DNA from: Pseudoalteromonas sp. N1230-9
GTDB taxonomy: Bacteria; Pseudomonadota; Gammaproteobacteria; Enterobacterales; Alteromonadaceae
Direction: 5' to 3'
Length of the DNA stretch: 64,000 bases
Assembly (NCBI RefSeq): GCF_032716425.1
Contig: NZ_CP090420.1
Coordinates: 1 to 64,000 of the forward strand
Below the pieces are notes generated by a model that ran no database searches, was not told the origin of the DNA, and worked only from the letters and a program-made list of their open reading frames with translations. A program made the translations under genes and the position numbers. Below, in pieces: positions 29,421 through 37,942 of the stretch (within the stretch, counting starts at the first letter, position 1; each line of letters begins with the position of its first letter).

Positions 29421-29530
29421 CTTGGGCTAAATTCTTGTACTGGGGGAGGGGTAATCACTTCATTATCGTCGTCATCATCGCTACACGCAGTGATGAAAAG
29501 TAAGCTGCTTACCAAGAGTATGTATTTCAT
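27260..29530 (-). CDS. Lipoprotein with six tandem CHRD domains
   Basis: Exported lipoprotein of 756 residues. The signal peptide MKYILLVSSLLFITAC has lipobox ITAC (Cys16), followed by an acidic SDDDDDN linker. Six CHRD (chordin-type) repeats of about 119 residues follow; each starts with a (S/N)GxQEVP-like motif and contains AAHIHTG-type and GHYVNVHTP-type motifs. With three or more histidines per repeat, the protein offers an array of possible metal sites (inference). Cell-surface or periplasmic location is likely; function of bacterial CHRD proteins is largely unknown. Near-identical repeats 3 to 6 suggest expansion by duplication. It ends in a hairpin terminator. Confidence 0.9.
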   Translation of the reverse strand: MKYILLVSSLLFITACSDDDDDNEVITPPPVQEFSPSKTYSVTLSGKQEVPMNNSMQTATATVELDESLMQFRATLDASSVEGFSAAHIHDGDLGENGDVAFAFEATSEGMYEVAITDLNESLIEDLMEGDWYINLHTEAFADGELRAQIVPDTTSIITFALNGEQQVPMNDTDAMGYGYASYDSASTELKLRAVTMGVDDATAAHIHTGKLGSNGDVFVVLEQDDEILTDWVVPEGTTIDSDTLTVLLDGGHYVNIHTPEFANGEIRGQILTDNYAVATFDLSGEQEVPMVTTMASGDGYALVDTTDYSVELTVVTSNLDDATAAHIHTGRIGSNGDVLVALEQSMDDSNIWMTPANTMIDADIFAVLASGGHYVNVHTPDNAGGELRGQILTNNFAFTSFTLNGEQEVPAVTTNASGEAYALINMNNYDLELRVNTTGVDDATGAHIHTGRIGTNGDVLVALEQSTTDAGTWVTPANTMINADIFAVLASGGHYVNVHTPANTSGEIRGQILTDNYQLVTFPLTGMQEVPAVDTMASGSGYALVNMDNYHIELRALTESVSDATAAHIHTGRIGMNGDVLAALEQSSDNMNLWQTPENTMIDAETFAILASGGHYVNVHTPANPSGELRGQILTDNYVFVTFPLSGAQEVPSVVTDASGDGYALVNTHDYSAELQILTSGVSDASAAHIHTGVAGENGPVLVGLVQDSDDMNRWMSSTGLMIDADIFSVLASGGHYVNVHTPANPNGEIRGQIQ

Positions 29531-29823
29531 CGTTCTTCCTTATATCTTCGTATGTTCGGACGGTACGACGTGTCCATTTCAATAAGGCTTACGATAGGTG
29601 TTTAAAAAGCGATCACAAAAGGTTATTGAAAAGTTAAAACACACTCCTTTAGGATTGATTTTTGACGAGTTTAAGAAGTAAAAGTTAGATAGCAATTATA
29701 TGCAAAGATAATTTGAACAGAGATAGCAACTTAATTTAGTGCTGATAGGTTTTGATATAGGTACGGGCTATGCATTATTTTAATTTCTCAGTTAAACGTC
29801 AAAAAATTCACGATAGGAAAACT

Positions 29824-30231
29824 ATGCAGCTAACTTCATACACACCTTCATTACTAACAGAGTCATTATTAGGCCAGAAAAATAAAAATGAGCTAAACAA
29901 CGAGAGTGAAAAGGCTGCAAACCATCCACGCTCGAAACAACAAGAAACTGATGTTGCCCCTGACCCAGATACGCAAGCGAAATCAAAAACACAGCAAGAG
30001 TTAGTAGTTAAAATAAAGGAGCTACAAAATAAGATTGATAGTTTAACAAGTAACGAAGACCTAGCTCCAGAACAACGAGAAAGTCAGTTACTAGAGTTAA
30101 ATAAACAGCTTGATGAAGAAATTAATGCAGTTCAGCTTACAGTAAAAAGGAATGTTTCTACGATGATTAACTCTTTATTCGCACCTACGTCCAGTATTCA
30201 CTCTGGCATGCTGTTTAATAATAAAGCATAA
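29824..30231 (+). CDS. Hypothetical coiled-coil protein
   Basis: Cytosolic hydrophilic protein of about 135 residues from ATG 29824, which has AGGA at good spacing; an 18-codon upstream extension lacks a ribosome site. The first 50 residues are low-complexity and polar, and residues about 55-115 form a predicted coiled coil (KIKELQNKIDSL, LLELNKQLDEEI). No signal peptide, no membrane helix. The layout loosely recalls FlxA-like proteins, but I cannot assign it to a family with confidence. No operon partner. Confidence 0.6.
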   Translation: MQLTSYTPSLLTESLLGQKNKNELNNESEKAANHPRSKQQETDVAPDPDTQAKSKTQQELVVKIKELQNKIDSLTSNEDLAPEQRESQLLELNKQLDEEINAVQLTVKRNVSTMINSLFAPTSSIHSGMLFNNKA

Positions 30232-30369
30232 GTAAGTGGTGGTCTCTTCAGATATGTTTTGTAAGAAAGCATTGTTTCAGCATCCAGCTACAAAATTTTA
30301 TCGCTGTAACCGTAGGCAGAGTACTGGTAATTTGCAGTTGCTTTGTCAATTGCATATTTATTACGTTCG

Positions 30370-31068
30370 CTAAATAACATACTTTATAAGTGAATGTATG
30401 AGAATACATATAAAAACAAATAGGAAGAACCATTTAGTGTGAATCGTTATAGGTGACCCGCGTTTGGCTGTTCTTATCATGGTTACTGGGTAATTATATT
30501 CAACAAGTGTTTTGAATAGTTCAGGATGCTCTATACTCCAGTCATTTAAAGGAATCGAGTTACCATAACGAGTTTTAAAAATAACAGAAAATAGGTAAGC
30601 TCGCCTTGGCTCTGGGTCGTTAATGTCGTAGCCGCTTTTAGAGCGTGTGAAATTCCATACGGCTTCAACATTAAGTAAATCCTCTCTTTCAAGTATCCGT
30701 GCTTTTCTGTCATCAAATAAAAGAGCTGGTAAGTAAATTTGTTCTTGGTTAATTTTAATTTCGCATAGTGGGGACTCTTGAATAAAGTAACGTTTATTGG
30801 CGATAAACATCTGAATTAAAAAGTAGCTAAGATAGGTAACGATCGCAGCGCCAATAGCGACTGCACCGGATTGTGTTTGCCAAACAAGTAGACATGCGAT
30901 AATCAAAATAGCGGCAGTGATTATTTTTGCTTGTAATCTTTGTGCTTTAGGTAAGGGCACAGCACATCTTAAAATAGGTATCTCAGGCTGCACTTTTGTT
31001 TTTATCAAAGTCTGAAAAAAGATGGATTTAAAATTGTCGCGTGTTAATTCAATAGTAGGCGCTTCCAT
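30370..31068 (-). CDS. Hypothetical membrane protein (STM3941-like)
   Basis: Protein of about 232 residues from ATG 31068, chosen because GAGG lies 4-5 bases before it; the frame is open 14 codons further up. Two adjacent helices (about 45-90) precede a cytosolic beta-rich domain (about 95-205) that resembles a PH-like fold (DLLNVEAVWNF, GNSIPLNDWSIEHPELF), and a third helix lies at the C-terminus (WFFLFVFICILIHSLI). The layout is like STM3941-family proteins of unknown role, but the match is by general appearance only. Function unknown. Confidence 0.6.
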   Translation of the reverse strand: MEAPTIELTRDNFKSIFFQTLIKTKVQPEIPILRCAVPLPKAQRLQAKIITAAILIIACLLVWQTQSGAVAIGAAIVTYLSYFLIQMFIANKRYFIQESPLCEIKINQEQIYLPALLFDDRKARILEREDLLNVEAVWNFTRSKSGYDINDPEPRRAYLFSVIFKTRYGNSIPLNDWSIEHPELFKTLVEYNYPVTMIRTAKRGSPITIHTKWFFLFVFICILIHSLIKYVI

Positions 31069-31110
31069 GTGTCCTCGTTTAAAAATCAAGCATTTGAGAT
31101 AAAATAGCAA

Positions 31111-31489
31111 AAACAGAGTTTTATTATCAACTAACGTGTTAACTATCGTTTGTTATTTATAAAGAGTTTATTATCTTAACACTGAACCCTTGAAAGTGAG
31201 TATGCCTTGTCATTCAAAGTTGTTCACTCAAGCTCAGCTATTCGTTAAATCCTTTACAAAACCTGATAACCTCTTTTCTCATAAGCTAAAACATATCTAA
31301 ACGTTGAAAATTTTTTGTGTACTCGTCATCAACTAACCACTCAAAATATAAGAAGAAATTTTCAGCTGTATGCCATTTAGGAGGTTCCAGTATGAAAGTT
31401 ATACAAATTTTGACTAAAACACTATTGCGAACTATTACCGTTTAGATTAATATGCTGACCATCAAGAGAAATGAGAGTGGTTTGCATTC
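31111..31489. other. Intergenic region, mostly unassigned
   Basis: No convincing gene is present; the longest frames are under 35 codons and lack ribosome sites. The right end carries a promoter for bfd (separate entry). The remainder is A+T rich and shows nothing I can name. Confidence 0.5.
31410..31438 (+). promoter_or_regulatory. Sigma-70 promoter for bfd
   Basis: TTGACT and TATTAC are separated by exactly 17 bases, about 50 bases upstream of the bfd start codon. No clear Fur box overlaps it, although bfd is commonly iron-repressed in relatives. Confidence 0.55.
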
Positions 31490-31684
31490 ATGTATATCTG
31501 TTTATGTCATGGTGTGACTGATAAAAAAATCGAACAAACAATTGATGATGGCGCAATGACGATGCGCGATCTGTCAAAAGAGCTACAAGTTGGTAGCCAA
31601 TGTGGTAAATGTTGCGGTTGTTGTAAAAAGATTCTTAACCGTAAGCTCATTGAAATTGCAGACATCACAGAGCAAGTAGCATAA
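31490..31684 (+). CDS. bfd: Bacterioferritin-associated ferredoxin
   Basis: Small [2Fe-2S] protein of 64 residues that, in characterised bacteria, docks on bacterioferritin and passes electrons to release stored iron. The cluster ligands follow the Bfd pattern: Cys4 and Cys6 (CLC) and Cys38 and Cys41 (CGKC). Three further cysteines (Cys42, Cys44, Cys45) are additional to the usual four. Length and the start MYICLCHGVTDK are typical. No bacterioferritin gene lies in this window. It has its own promoter. Confidence 0.93.
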   Translation: MYICLCHGVTDKKIEQTIDDGAMTMRDLSKELQVGSQCGKCCGCCKKILNRKLIEIADITEQVA

Positions 31685-31838
31685 TTATTTGCTCTTAAAC
31701 GTGTTTATTTAACAATTTTTCTTACCTTTCCTACTTATCTTTATCACTTCCGTACGCGTTTTATTTGCTTTTAACCCCCTCATTTATTAGGGTTATATCA
31801 AAGCAATGTGTGTATCACACAGTCACTGGTAGGAAGCC

Positions 31839-33380
31839 ATGATAATTGACTCTCCCAAATATCTTTTTTGTGCAATTTTTTTTATGGTAGTGGCAGGCTG
31901 TGCGCAATTACCTTCTAGGGAGTCTATCCAACCAAGTTATGCTATTGCAGCTGATACACCCAGTACAATAGGAGATGCAGTGGGGAATGTTCATCCTGGT
32001 TTATCAGGATTTTATCCTTTAGTAGATGGAGTTGATGCCTTTGTTGCAAGGTTGGCGCTCATTGATTCTGCAGAGCACACCATTGATGTGCAGTATTATT
32101 TATATCACAGGCAGCAAACAACAATTTTATTCACCGCTTTTTTACTCAAAGCGGCTGATCGCGGAGTAAGAGTAAGATTATTACTTGATGACCTATCTCA
32201 AGCCGATAGTGAAATTGATTTAGCAGCGTTGGCTGTCCATCCCAATATTGAAGTGAGATTATTTAACCCGTTTCCTAATCGCCGTTTTAGAGCATTGGGT
32301 TTTGTGAGTAATTACAGCCTGCTTTCAAGACGAATGCATAACAAAAGCTTTATTGTTGATAATAAAGTTTTTATCACTGGCGGCAGAAATATTGGTAATG
32401 CATATTTTTCCGCGGAAGATCACTCAGAGTTTATTGATTTAGACGTAATGAGCGCAGGTGACATTGTACCCAAAGCATCAAAAGCGTTTGATTTATATTG
32501 GAATCATCAATTATCGTACCCCGTTGAAGATTTGCATGGCAGTCGTGATGAACAATCTCTCGTTAATATCACAGAAAGCTTACGAACCTATGTTTTGCAA
32601 AACCAAGACAGCAACTATGTAGAGCAACTTCGTGAAAGTGAGTTTGTGAAGCGTTTACAAAACGATGAGATCCAGTTTGATTGGCAAGAGTCGACTTTAT
32701 TCTTCGACCATCCTGATAAGCTGCTCAATGATGTGAGTGAAAAATCAGCTAATATGTCGCCATCTTTATTCAAAGAGATGGGTCAACCAGAGCATAAAGC
32801 AATTATAGTCTCACCATATTTTATCCCTAAAGAACAGGGCGTTGAGTTGCTTACCAGTTGGGTAAAAAAAGGGGTTGATGTTACCGTACTGACTAACTCA
32901 TTAGCAGCGACTGATGTTTCTGCTGTGCATGCGGGTTACAAGAAGTATCGTGCAGATTTAATTCGTGGTGGCGTTAAACTTTGGGAATTAAAACCTAGCG
33001 ACTTAGTTGCTATTAAACGCAAAGCAGGGCGCAAGGTGACAGGCTCATCACAGGCAAGCCTTCATGCAAAAACAATGACGGTCGATGATAAGAAAATTTT
33101 CGTTGGCACCATGAATCTCGATCCGCGCTCTTTTGACCTAAATACTGAAATGGGCGTATTAATTAATAGTGAAAAACTCAGTCATTTTTTAGCGCACTGG
33201 GTTGATAAAAAAATGCCAGACTACGCTTGGAAAGTAGAATTGAAGAATCCAAACGATGACCAGCTAATTTGGCTTGATACAGTAAACAACAAGCAGTTTG
33301 AAAAAGAGCCACAAACCTCATCATGGCGGCGTTTTCAAGTTTGGTTTATATCGCTGTTCCCGATTGAGGATGAACTCTAG
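31839..33380 (+). CDS. Phospholipase D/cardiolipin synthase C-like lipoprotein
   Basis: PLD-superfamily enzyme of 513 residues. A lipoprotein-type signal (VVAGCAQ lipobox, Cys21) suggests membrane tethering on the periplasmic side. Two HKD motifs are intact: MHNKSFIVDNK with GGRN in the first half (about 167-182) and LHAKTMTVDDK with GTMN in the second (about 408-425). Architecture and the opening LPSRE...HPGLSGFYPL resemble E. coli ClsC (YmdC), which makes cardiolipin from PE and PG together with YmdB; no ymdB-like gene is adjacent. Ends at a strong terminator. Confidence 0.88.
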   Translation: MIIDSPKYLFCAIFFMVVAGCAQLPSRESIQPSYAIAADTPSTIGDAVGNVHPGLSGFYPLVDGVDAFVARLALIDSAEHTIDVQYYLYHRQQTTILFTAFLLKAADRGVRVRLLLDDLSQADSEIDLAALAVHPNIEVRLFNPFPNRRFRALGFVSNYSLLSRRMHNKSFIVDNKVFITGGRNIGNAYFSAEDHSEFIDLDVMSAGDIVPKASKAFDLYWNHQLSYPVEDLHGSRDEQSLVNITESLRTYVLQNQDSNYVEQLRESEFVKRLQNDEIQFDWQESTLFFDHPDKLLNDVSEKSANMSPSLFKEMGQPEHKAIIVSPYFIPKEQGVELLTSWVKKGVDVTVLTNSLAATDVSAVHAGYKKYRADLIRGGVKLWELKPSDLVAIKRKAGRKVTGSSQASLHAKTMTVDDKKIFVGTMNLDPRSFDLNTEMGVLINSEKLSHFLAHWVDKKMPDYAWKVELKNPNDDQLIWLDTVNNKQFEKEPQTSSWRRFQVWFISLFPIEDEL

Positions 33381-33404
33381 CTATAACTGCAAACCTAACC
33401 TTCG

Positions 33405-33431
33405 GCCCAACTTTTTTAGTTGGGCTTTTTT
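33405..33431 (+). terminator. Rho-independent terminator
   Basis: Stem GCCCAAC / GTTGGGC with a 7-base T-rich loop followed by six T residues, 25 bases after the ClsC-like stop codon. Confidence 0.9.
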
Positions 33432-33555
33432 GTATTCGAACTTTAGTTGTTAATATTTTCGGGATAAAAATGCCAATTGAGCGTACATGTGTAAGTTTAA
33501 TATATTCAAGTGCTTAGCATCATTAAGAAAATTAAATATAAAAAAATGTTAAAAA

Positions 33556-33572
33556 AACTGGTTGGACCAATT
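33556..33572. promoter_or_regulatory. FadR-like operator 1 upstream of fadE
   Basis: AACTGGTTGGACCAATT fits the Enterobacteria/Vibrio FadR consensus ANCTGGTCNGACNNGNT at 11 of 13 defined positions. It contains the dyad TGGT/ACCA. It lies 60 bases before the fadE start codon, suitable for repression relieved by acyl-CoA. Confidence 0.6.
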
Positions 33573-33611
33573 GATCTATTGTTCAATTTATGACGTAATG
33601 TAGGTATTACT

Positions 33612-33628
33612 ATCTGGTCGGATGAGTT
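33612..33628. promoter_or_regulatory. FadR-like operator 2 upstream of fadE
   Basis: ATCTGGTCGGATGAGTT fits the same FadR consensus at 12 of 13 defined positions. It ends 4 bases before the fadE ATG, so bound repressor would block elongation, or the resemblance is partly due to the ribosome-site region. Confidence 0.5.
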
Positions 33629-33632
33629 TATT

Positions 33633-35888
33633 ATGAGCTTACGTACAAAATTAAAAAAAGTATTACCTAGTATTTCAATTACAGAACAAGAAGCGTTAGA
33701 TGCAGGTGATGTTTGGTTAGAAGGTTCAATCTACCAAGGTAAACCTGATTTCGATGCACTTCGTGATGTGCCAGCTGCTAAGCTGAGCGCTGAAGAGCAA
33801 GCATTCTTAGATGGTCCAGTGAAAGAATTATTATCAATGATTGATGATTCTGAAATTCAAAATGGTGTTCATCTTCCTGACTACATCCTTGATTTCTTGA
33901 AAAAAGAGCGCTTTTTCTCGCTTATCATTCCTAAATCATTCGGCGGTTTAGAATTCAGCCCTTATGCAAACTCAACAATTGTTGCGACTATCGCGACTAA
34001 GAGTTCTGCGGTTGCGGTAACCGTGATGGTTCCTAACTCATTAGGCCCAGGTGAGCTATTACTTCACTTTGGTACTAAAGAGCAACAAGATCACTACTTA
34101 CCGCGTCTTGCAAATGGTCGTGATATTCCATGTTTCGCATTAACTAGCCCAGAAGCGGGTTCTGATGCGGGTGGCATTCCTGATATTGGTGTTGTTAAAC
34201 GTGGCCAGTTCAATGGCGAGGAAGTGTTAGGGTTAGAAATTACTTGGGACAAACGCTACATCACACTCGCGCCAATTGCGACAGTATTAGGTTTAGCATT
34301 TAAAGTAGTTGACCCTGATGGTCTACTAGGTGGTAAAGAAAACCTAGGTATTACTTGTGCGCTTATCCCTAAAGATCACCCAGGTGTTGAACTTGGTAAT
34401 CGTCATGATCCTATGGGTATCCGTTTTTACAACGGTACGACTCGCGGTGAAAAAGTATTTGTACCAATGGACTTCATCATTGGTGGTCAAAAGAACATCG
34501 GCCGTGGCTGGCAAATGCTGGTTAGCTGTTTAGGTGCAGGCCGTGGTATCTCGTTACCAGCACTAGGTGTTAGCTCATCACAAGTGGCATTCAAAGGTGC
34601 TTCTGAGTACGCAGCAGTACGTGAGCAGTTTGGTCTGGCGATTGGTCAATTCGAAGGTATCCAAGAGAAGCTTGCTGATATCGCAGGTAAAACGTATCTT
34701 CAAGAAGCAATGCGTGTATTAACAACAGAAGGTTTAGGCATGGGCTTAAAACCATCTGTAGTCACGGCGATTGCTAAATACCACATGACAGAAATTGGTC
34801 GTAACGTGCTTGATTCAGCAATGGATATTCAAGCAGGTAAAGCGATTCAAAATGGTCCACAAAACACATTAGCAAGTGGTTATGTTGCACAACCAATCGC
34901 AATCACGGTTGAGGGTGCAAACATTCTTACTCGTAACCTAATGATTTTTGGTCAAGGTGTAATGCGTTGTCACCCATATCTACAAACTATGGTTGAGTCT
35001 ATCCACAGCGAAGACAAAAATGCAGATAAAGAATTCAACAGCATTTTACGTAAAACAGTGGGCTACAGCGTAGCTAACAGTTTACGTGCTTTCCGCTTAG
35101 GTGTATTGCCGTTTACTGCGGGAGCTAAATCGTCATTACCAGAAGTACGTGAATACGAAAAAGCAGCACATAAACTATCTGCAAAACTTGCAGTTTACGC
35201 TGACTTCTCGTTATTAGTACTTGGCGGCAAGCTTAAACAAGCAGAAATGTTATCTGCACGTTTAGGTGACGTAATGAGTTTCTTATACGCAGCGATGGCG
35301 TCGATTAAATACTACGAGCAAAAAGTAGCAAGCAGTGAACGTGAGCAAGCTGCGCCTTATTTCCATTATGCGACTCGATTTGCACTACAAAGCGCTGAAG
35401 AAGCATTGCATAAGTTCTTAGATAACTTCCCTGCAAGTGGTACTCGTAAATTTATGCGTTTCATTACGATGAACTACTCAATGAAAATGCCTAAGATCAG
35501 TGATGATTTAATCCGTGAACTTGCGACTCAAGCGCAAATGGATACGGCATTTAAAGCGCAAATCACTCACTTGGTTAAACCAATTGAAGGTGATGGTCAT
35601 CACATCAATGAGCAAGCGTACAAAGCGAAAATGGCATGCCTTGATTTACTTGCAAAAGTTAAAAAAGCACTGCGTGCTAAGACTATCAAGCCAGGCGTTC
35701 GTTTTGCAGAAACACTTGATAATGCACTTGTGGCAAGTGTTATTAACGAAGAAGAGTATGCAAAACTGATTGATTACAACAAGAAACGTGAAAAAGCGAT
35801 TCGTGTTGATGAGTTCGACTTTGATATGAACTTACTGGATGACAATGCAAAGCCAGTTAACCCACTTAAAAGTGTGGTAAACGAGTAA
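33633..35888 (+). CDS. fadE: Acyl-CoA dehydrogenase, FadE type
   Basis: FAD enzyme of 751 residues for the first step of fatty acid beta-oxidation. It has the acyl-CoA dehydrogenase N-terminal, middle (CFALTSPEAGSDAG) and C-terminal domains (about 80-480) plus the extra 270-residue C-terminal region (DUF1974-type) that marks the long FadE class. Opening motifs PKSFGGLEFSPYANS and VTVMVPNSLGPGELL are characteristic. Codon use is strongly biased toward common codons, suggesting high expression. Two FadR-like sites precede it and a strong terminator follows, so it is a single-gene unit. Confidence 0.93.
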   Translation: MSLRTKLKKVLPSISITEQEALDAGDVWLEGSIYQGKPDFDALRDVPAAKLSAEEQAFLDGPVKELLSMIDDSEIQNGVHLPDYILDFLKKERFFSLIIPKSFGGLEFSPYANSTIVATIATKSSAVAVTVMVPNSLGPGELLLHFGTKEQQDHYLPRLANGRDIPCFALTSPEAGSDAGGIPDIGVVKRGQFNGEEVLGLEITWDKRYITLAPIATVLGLAFKVVDPDGLLGGKENLGITCALIPKDHPGVELGNRHDPMGIRFYNGTTRGEKVFVPMDFIIGGQKNIGRGWQMLVSCLGAGRGISLPALGVSSSQVAFKGASEYAAVREQFGLAIGQFEGIQEKLADIAGKTYLQEAMRVLTTEGLGMGLKPSVVTAIAKYHMTEIGRNVLDSAMDIQAGKAIQNGPQNTLASGYVAQPIAITVEGANILTRNLMIFGQGVMRCHPYLQTMVESIHSEDKNADKEFNSILRKTVGYSVANSLRAFRLGVLPFTAGAKSSLPEVREYEKAAHKLSAKLAVYADFSLLVLGGKLKQAEMLSARLGDVMSFLYAAMASIKYYEQKVASSEREQAAPYFHYATRFALQSAEEALHKFLDNFPASGTRKFMRFITMNYSMKMPKISDDLIRELATQAQMDTAFKAQITHLVKPIEGDGHHINEQAYKAKMACLDLLAKVKKALRAKTIKPGVRFAETLDNALVASVINEEEYAKLIDYNKKREKAIRVDEFDFDMNLLDDNAKPVNPLKSVVNE

Positions 35889-35931
35889 TTCAACAATGCA
35901 AGTCCTGAGCAGTATTAGGACTTTATCTTCG

Positions 35932-35958
35932 AAAACCCGTGTTTAGCACGGGTTTTTT
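35932..35958 (+). terminator. Rho-independent terminator of fadE
   Basis: Ten-base stem AAAACCCGTG / CACGGGTTTT with a 5-base loop and a short T run, 43 bases after the fadE stop. Confidence 0.9.
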
Positions 35959-36082
35959 ATTATCTAAACTTCCTTTATAAATATACGCAATCTAGGTGAG
36001 TTACAAAGAGAATAGAAGCACTACAATCCTTACATAGAAAGCGCTTTAAAGTGCGCGCATTATCACAGACTACAATGGTTGC

Positions 36083-37063
36083 GTGACCACCCAACGCAAC
36101 TATGACCCATTTGGTAAACCATGTTTAGCCAGTGGTGGCTTAATGCCGGTTGGAAACGCAAAGCTAAATGACTTAGCAGATGCAAAAACACGACGTGGCT
36201 TTACTGACCATGAGCATTTGGATGATATTGAGCTTATTCATATGAACGGTCGGGTGTACGATTATAACCTTGGTCGATTTATGTCAGTTGACCCTGTTAT
36301 TCAAAGCCCAACGAATGACCAAAGCATTAACCCTTATTCTTACATAATGAATAATCCGTTGGCGGGGGTAGATCCAACAGGGTATTCTGCAGTCTGTGCT
36401 TCTAGCGGGACATGCCCAATTGACACGGTGGTTACAACTAAGAGTGGTGAAGAAAAATCAGTTAAAATGACTGAAGCTGCATTCAAAAAAATTAATTCTC
36501 AGATACAAAAAAATGGAAGCTCTTCAATAAAAGTTACAGCTAAAAATAAAGGAACTATTAGTGATATCGGGAGTTCTACAAGCAATCAAAAAGAAGCTAT
36601 AAACGAACCCAATAGCTTTTCAGAAACAAGCAAAGAGAAGAGTTCTAAATTAAGTGGTTTTGATTTAGATATCGATAGGGTAGGAGGTATATCGAATGAA
36701 TACTTTGGAAGTGTAAATGCTTCATATAGTGATTTTAAAGAGGATGAAGATGGAAATACAATTCAGGCAACTAGTACTTGCGACTCTGTTTGTCAGAAAG
36801 AGGCTATCGACCAAGGGCGAATAACCTCAACTGACATTTCACGTAGTATCATGAGATTAAGAATGAGGGAGTATCAGGGGTATGCAGCAGGTTACTCCTC
36901 AATTTGGGCTGCAGGCTCTGCGAGACATATAATTTATAATATATCTTCATTTACATTTAAGCAGTTTAGAAAGTTCAACGAACTTCCAACAAAACAGAAA
37001 GAAGCTTGTATAAGTATGTTTCTGGGGTTGTGCGCCCAGGAAGTGCTGCGGATGAACTTTTGA
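36083..37063 (+). CDS. Truncated RHS-core C-terminal tip with variable domain
   Basis: Product of 326 residues whose first 105 are the end of an RHS repeat core: QRNYDPFGKP, GFTDHEHLDDIELIHMNGRV, YDYNLGRFMSVDP and NPYSYIMNNPLAGVDPTGY. RHS-like sequence (ARIITDYNG) continues upstream of the GTG start to a stop codon at 36047-36049, so the gene has lost its 5' body. After the conserved PTGY comes a 220-residue variable region, A+T rich and without a toxin motif I recognise. RHS proteins are delivered polymorphic toxins; this piece alone cannot be exported. Alternative-frame coding after the stop suggests further decay. Probably a pseudogene or a displaced toxin cassette. Confidence 0.65.
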   Translation: MTTQRNYDPFGKPCLASGGLMPVGNAKLNDLADAKTRRGFTDHEHLDDIELIHMNGRVYDYNLGRFMSVDPVIQSPTNDQSINPYSYIMNNPLAGVDPTGYSAVCASSGTCPIDTVVTTKSGEEKSVKMTEAAFKKINSQIQKNGSSSIKVTAKNKGTISDIGSSTSNQKEAINEPNSFSETSKEKSSKLSGFDLDIDRVGGISNEYFGSVNASYSDFKEDEDGNTIQATSTCDSVCQKEAIDQGRITSTDISRSIMRLRMREYQGYAAGYSSIWAAGSARHIIYNISSFTFKQFRKFNELPTKQKEACISMFLGLCAQEVLRMNF

Positions 37064-37186
37064 AACCAAAAGTTCCTTATTCAACACCGAAGCCTGGACC
37101 TAGCAAGTATGAACCTGCTGGAAGTGTAGTTTTGGATCCCAAAAGGTTTATATACGAAAACATGGTAACAAGGTAACTATCATAAA

Positions 37187-37714
37187 ATGCCAATATTCTC
37201 ATTTTCTCAAAAATGGAAAAATATTCTTATTTTAACTTTATTTTTCCTAGTAGGGATCTTTCTTATAGAACCAATGCAAACGGGGTGCTTTTTGTTAATT
37301 GCTATTTTACTTTCTAGGTTTATAGCAAAAGAGTATAAATCAACAGATACATATCTTGATGAACAATCGCTCTGCGAGTTCAGTAAAGTGTATTACTATG
37401 CTTATTATCGAATGGTTCTGTCTGGGCTTTATGTAATTATAATGTTTAGAAATGGTGAGCTACTAACATTGGATATTACTTTTTTTCTTATTTGGTTTGT
37501 TGGTTCGTCCTTTTTATGGTTCACAGCTTTTTTCATTCCTTCAGACGGGGTGATTGAAAGTAAATTCAATATATTTGCTTTCATGTTCATCTTAGTTGTT
37601 GGTATAAGTAATCTATCTATTATAGCTTGGTTGTTAACCATGAATGATGGCTTTGCTTGGTTTAGCCCCTTAATTGTAGAAAGCTCTAAAACTTTTTTAG
37701 AAAATTTTACCTAA
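37187..37714 (+). CDS. Small four-helix membrane protein, candidate RHS immunity
   Basis: Product of 175 residues with about five hydrophobic segments (roughly 12-30, 33-48, 70-90, 98-117, 125-150). No known domain is recognised. A+T-rich composition matches the preceding variable RHS tip rather than fadE. Position right behind an RHS C-terminal tip is where immunity genes are found, so it may protect against a membrane-active toxin; this rests on position only. No good ribosome site precedes the ATG (ACTATCATAAA). Confidence 0.5.
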   Translation: MPIFSFSQKWKNILILTLFFLVGIFLIEPMQTGCFLLIAILLSRFIAKEYKSTDTYLDEQSLCEFSKVYYYAYYRMVLSGLYVIIMFRNGELLTLDITFFLIWFVGSSFLWFTAFFIPSDGVIESKFNIFAFMFILVVGISNLSIIAWLLTMNDGFAWFSPLIVESSKTFLENFT

Positions 37715-37942
37715 ATAGAAATGGCTCTGAATATGACAATTACAATCAAGCGCGCAGCCACTCCCAGTAAAACTGCGCACTTGTTACCAGCGGTCAGTGC
37801 AAAATTTGTCAGTGCCACCAATTAGTGGCGCTGGCTCAAATAGCTTGATGCTTGCATGTGATTTACCACAGCAGCACTTTAACGTGACAAAATACATCAA
37901 CACGGTCTACGCTTAATTTTGTTCTAAAACTTTGAGGTTGCC

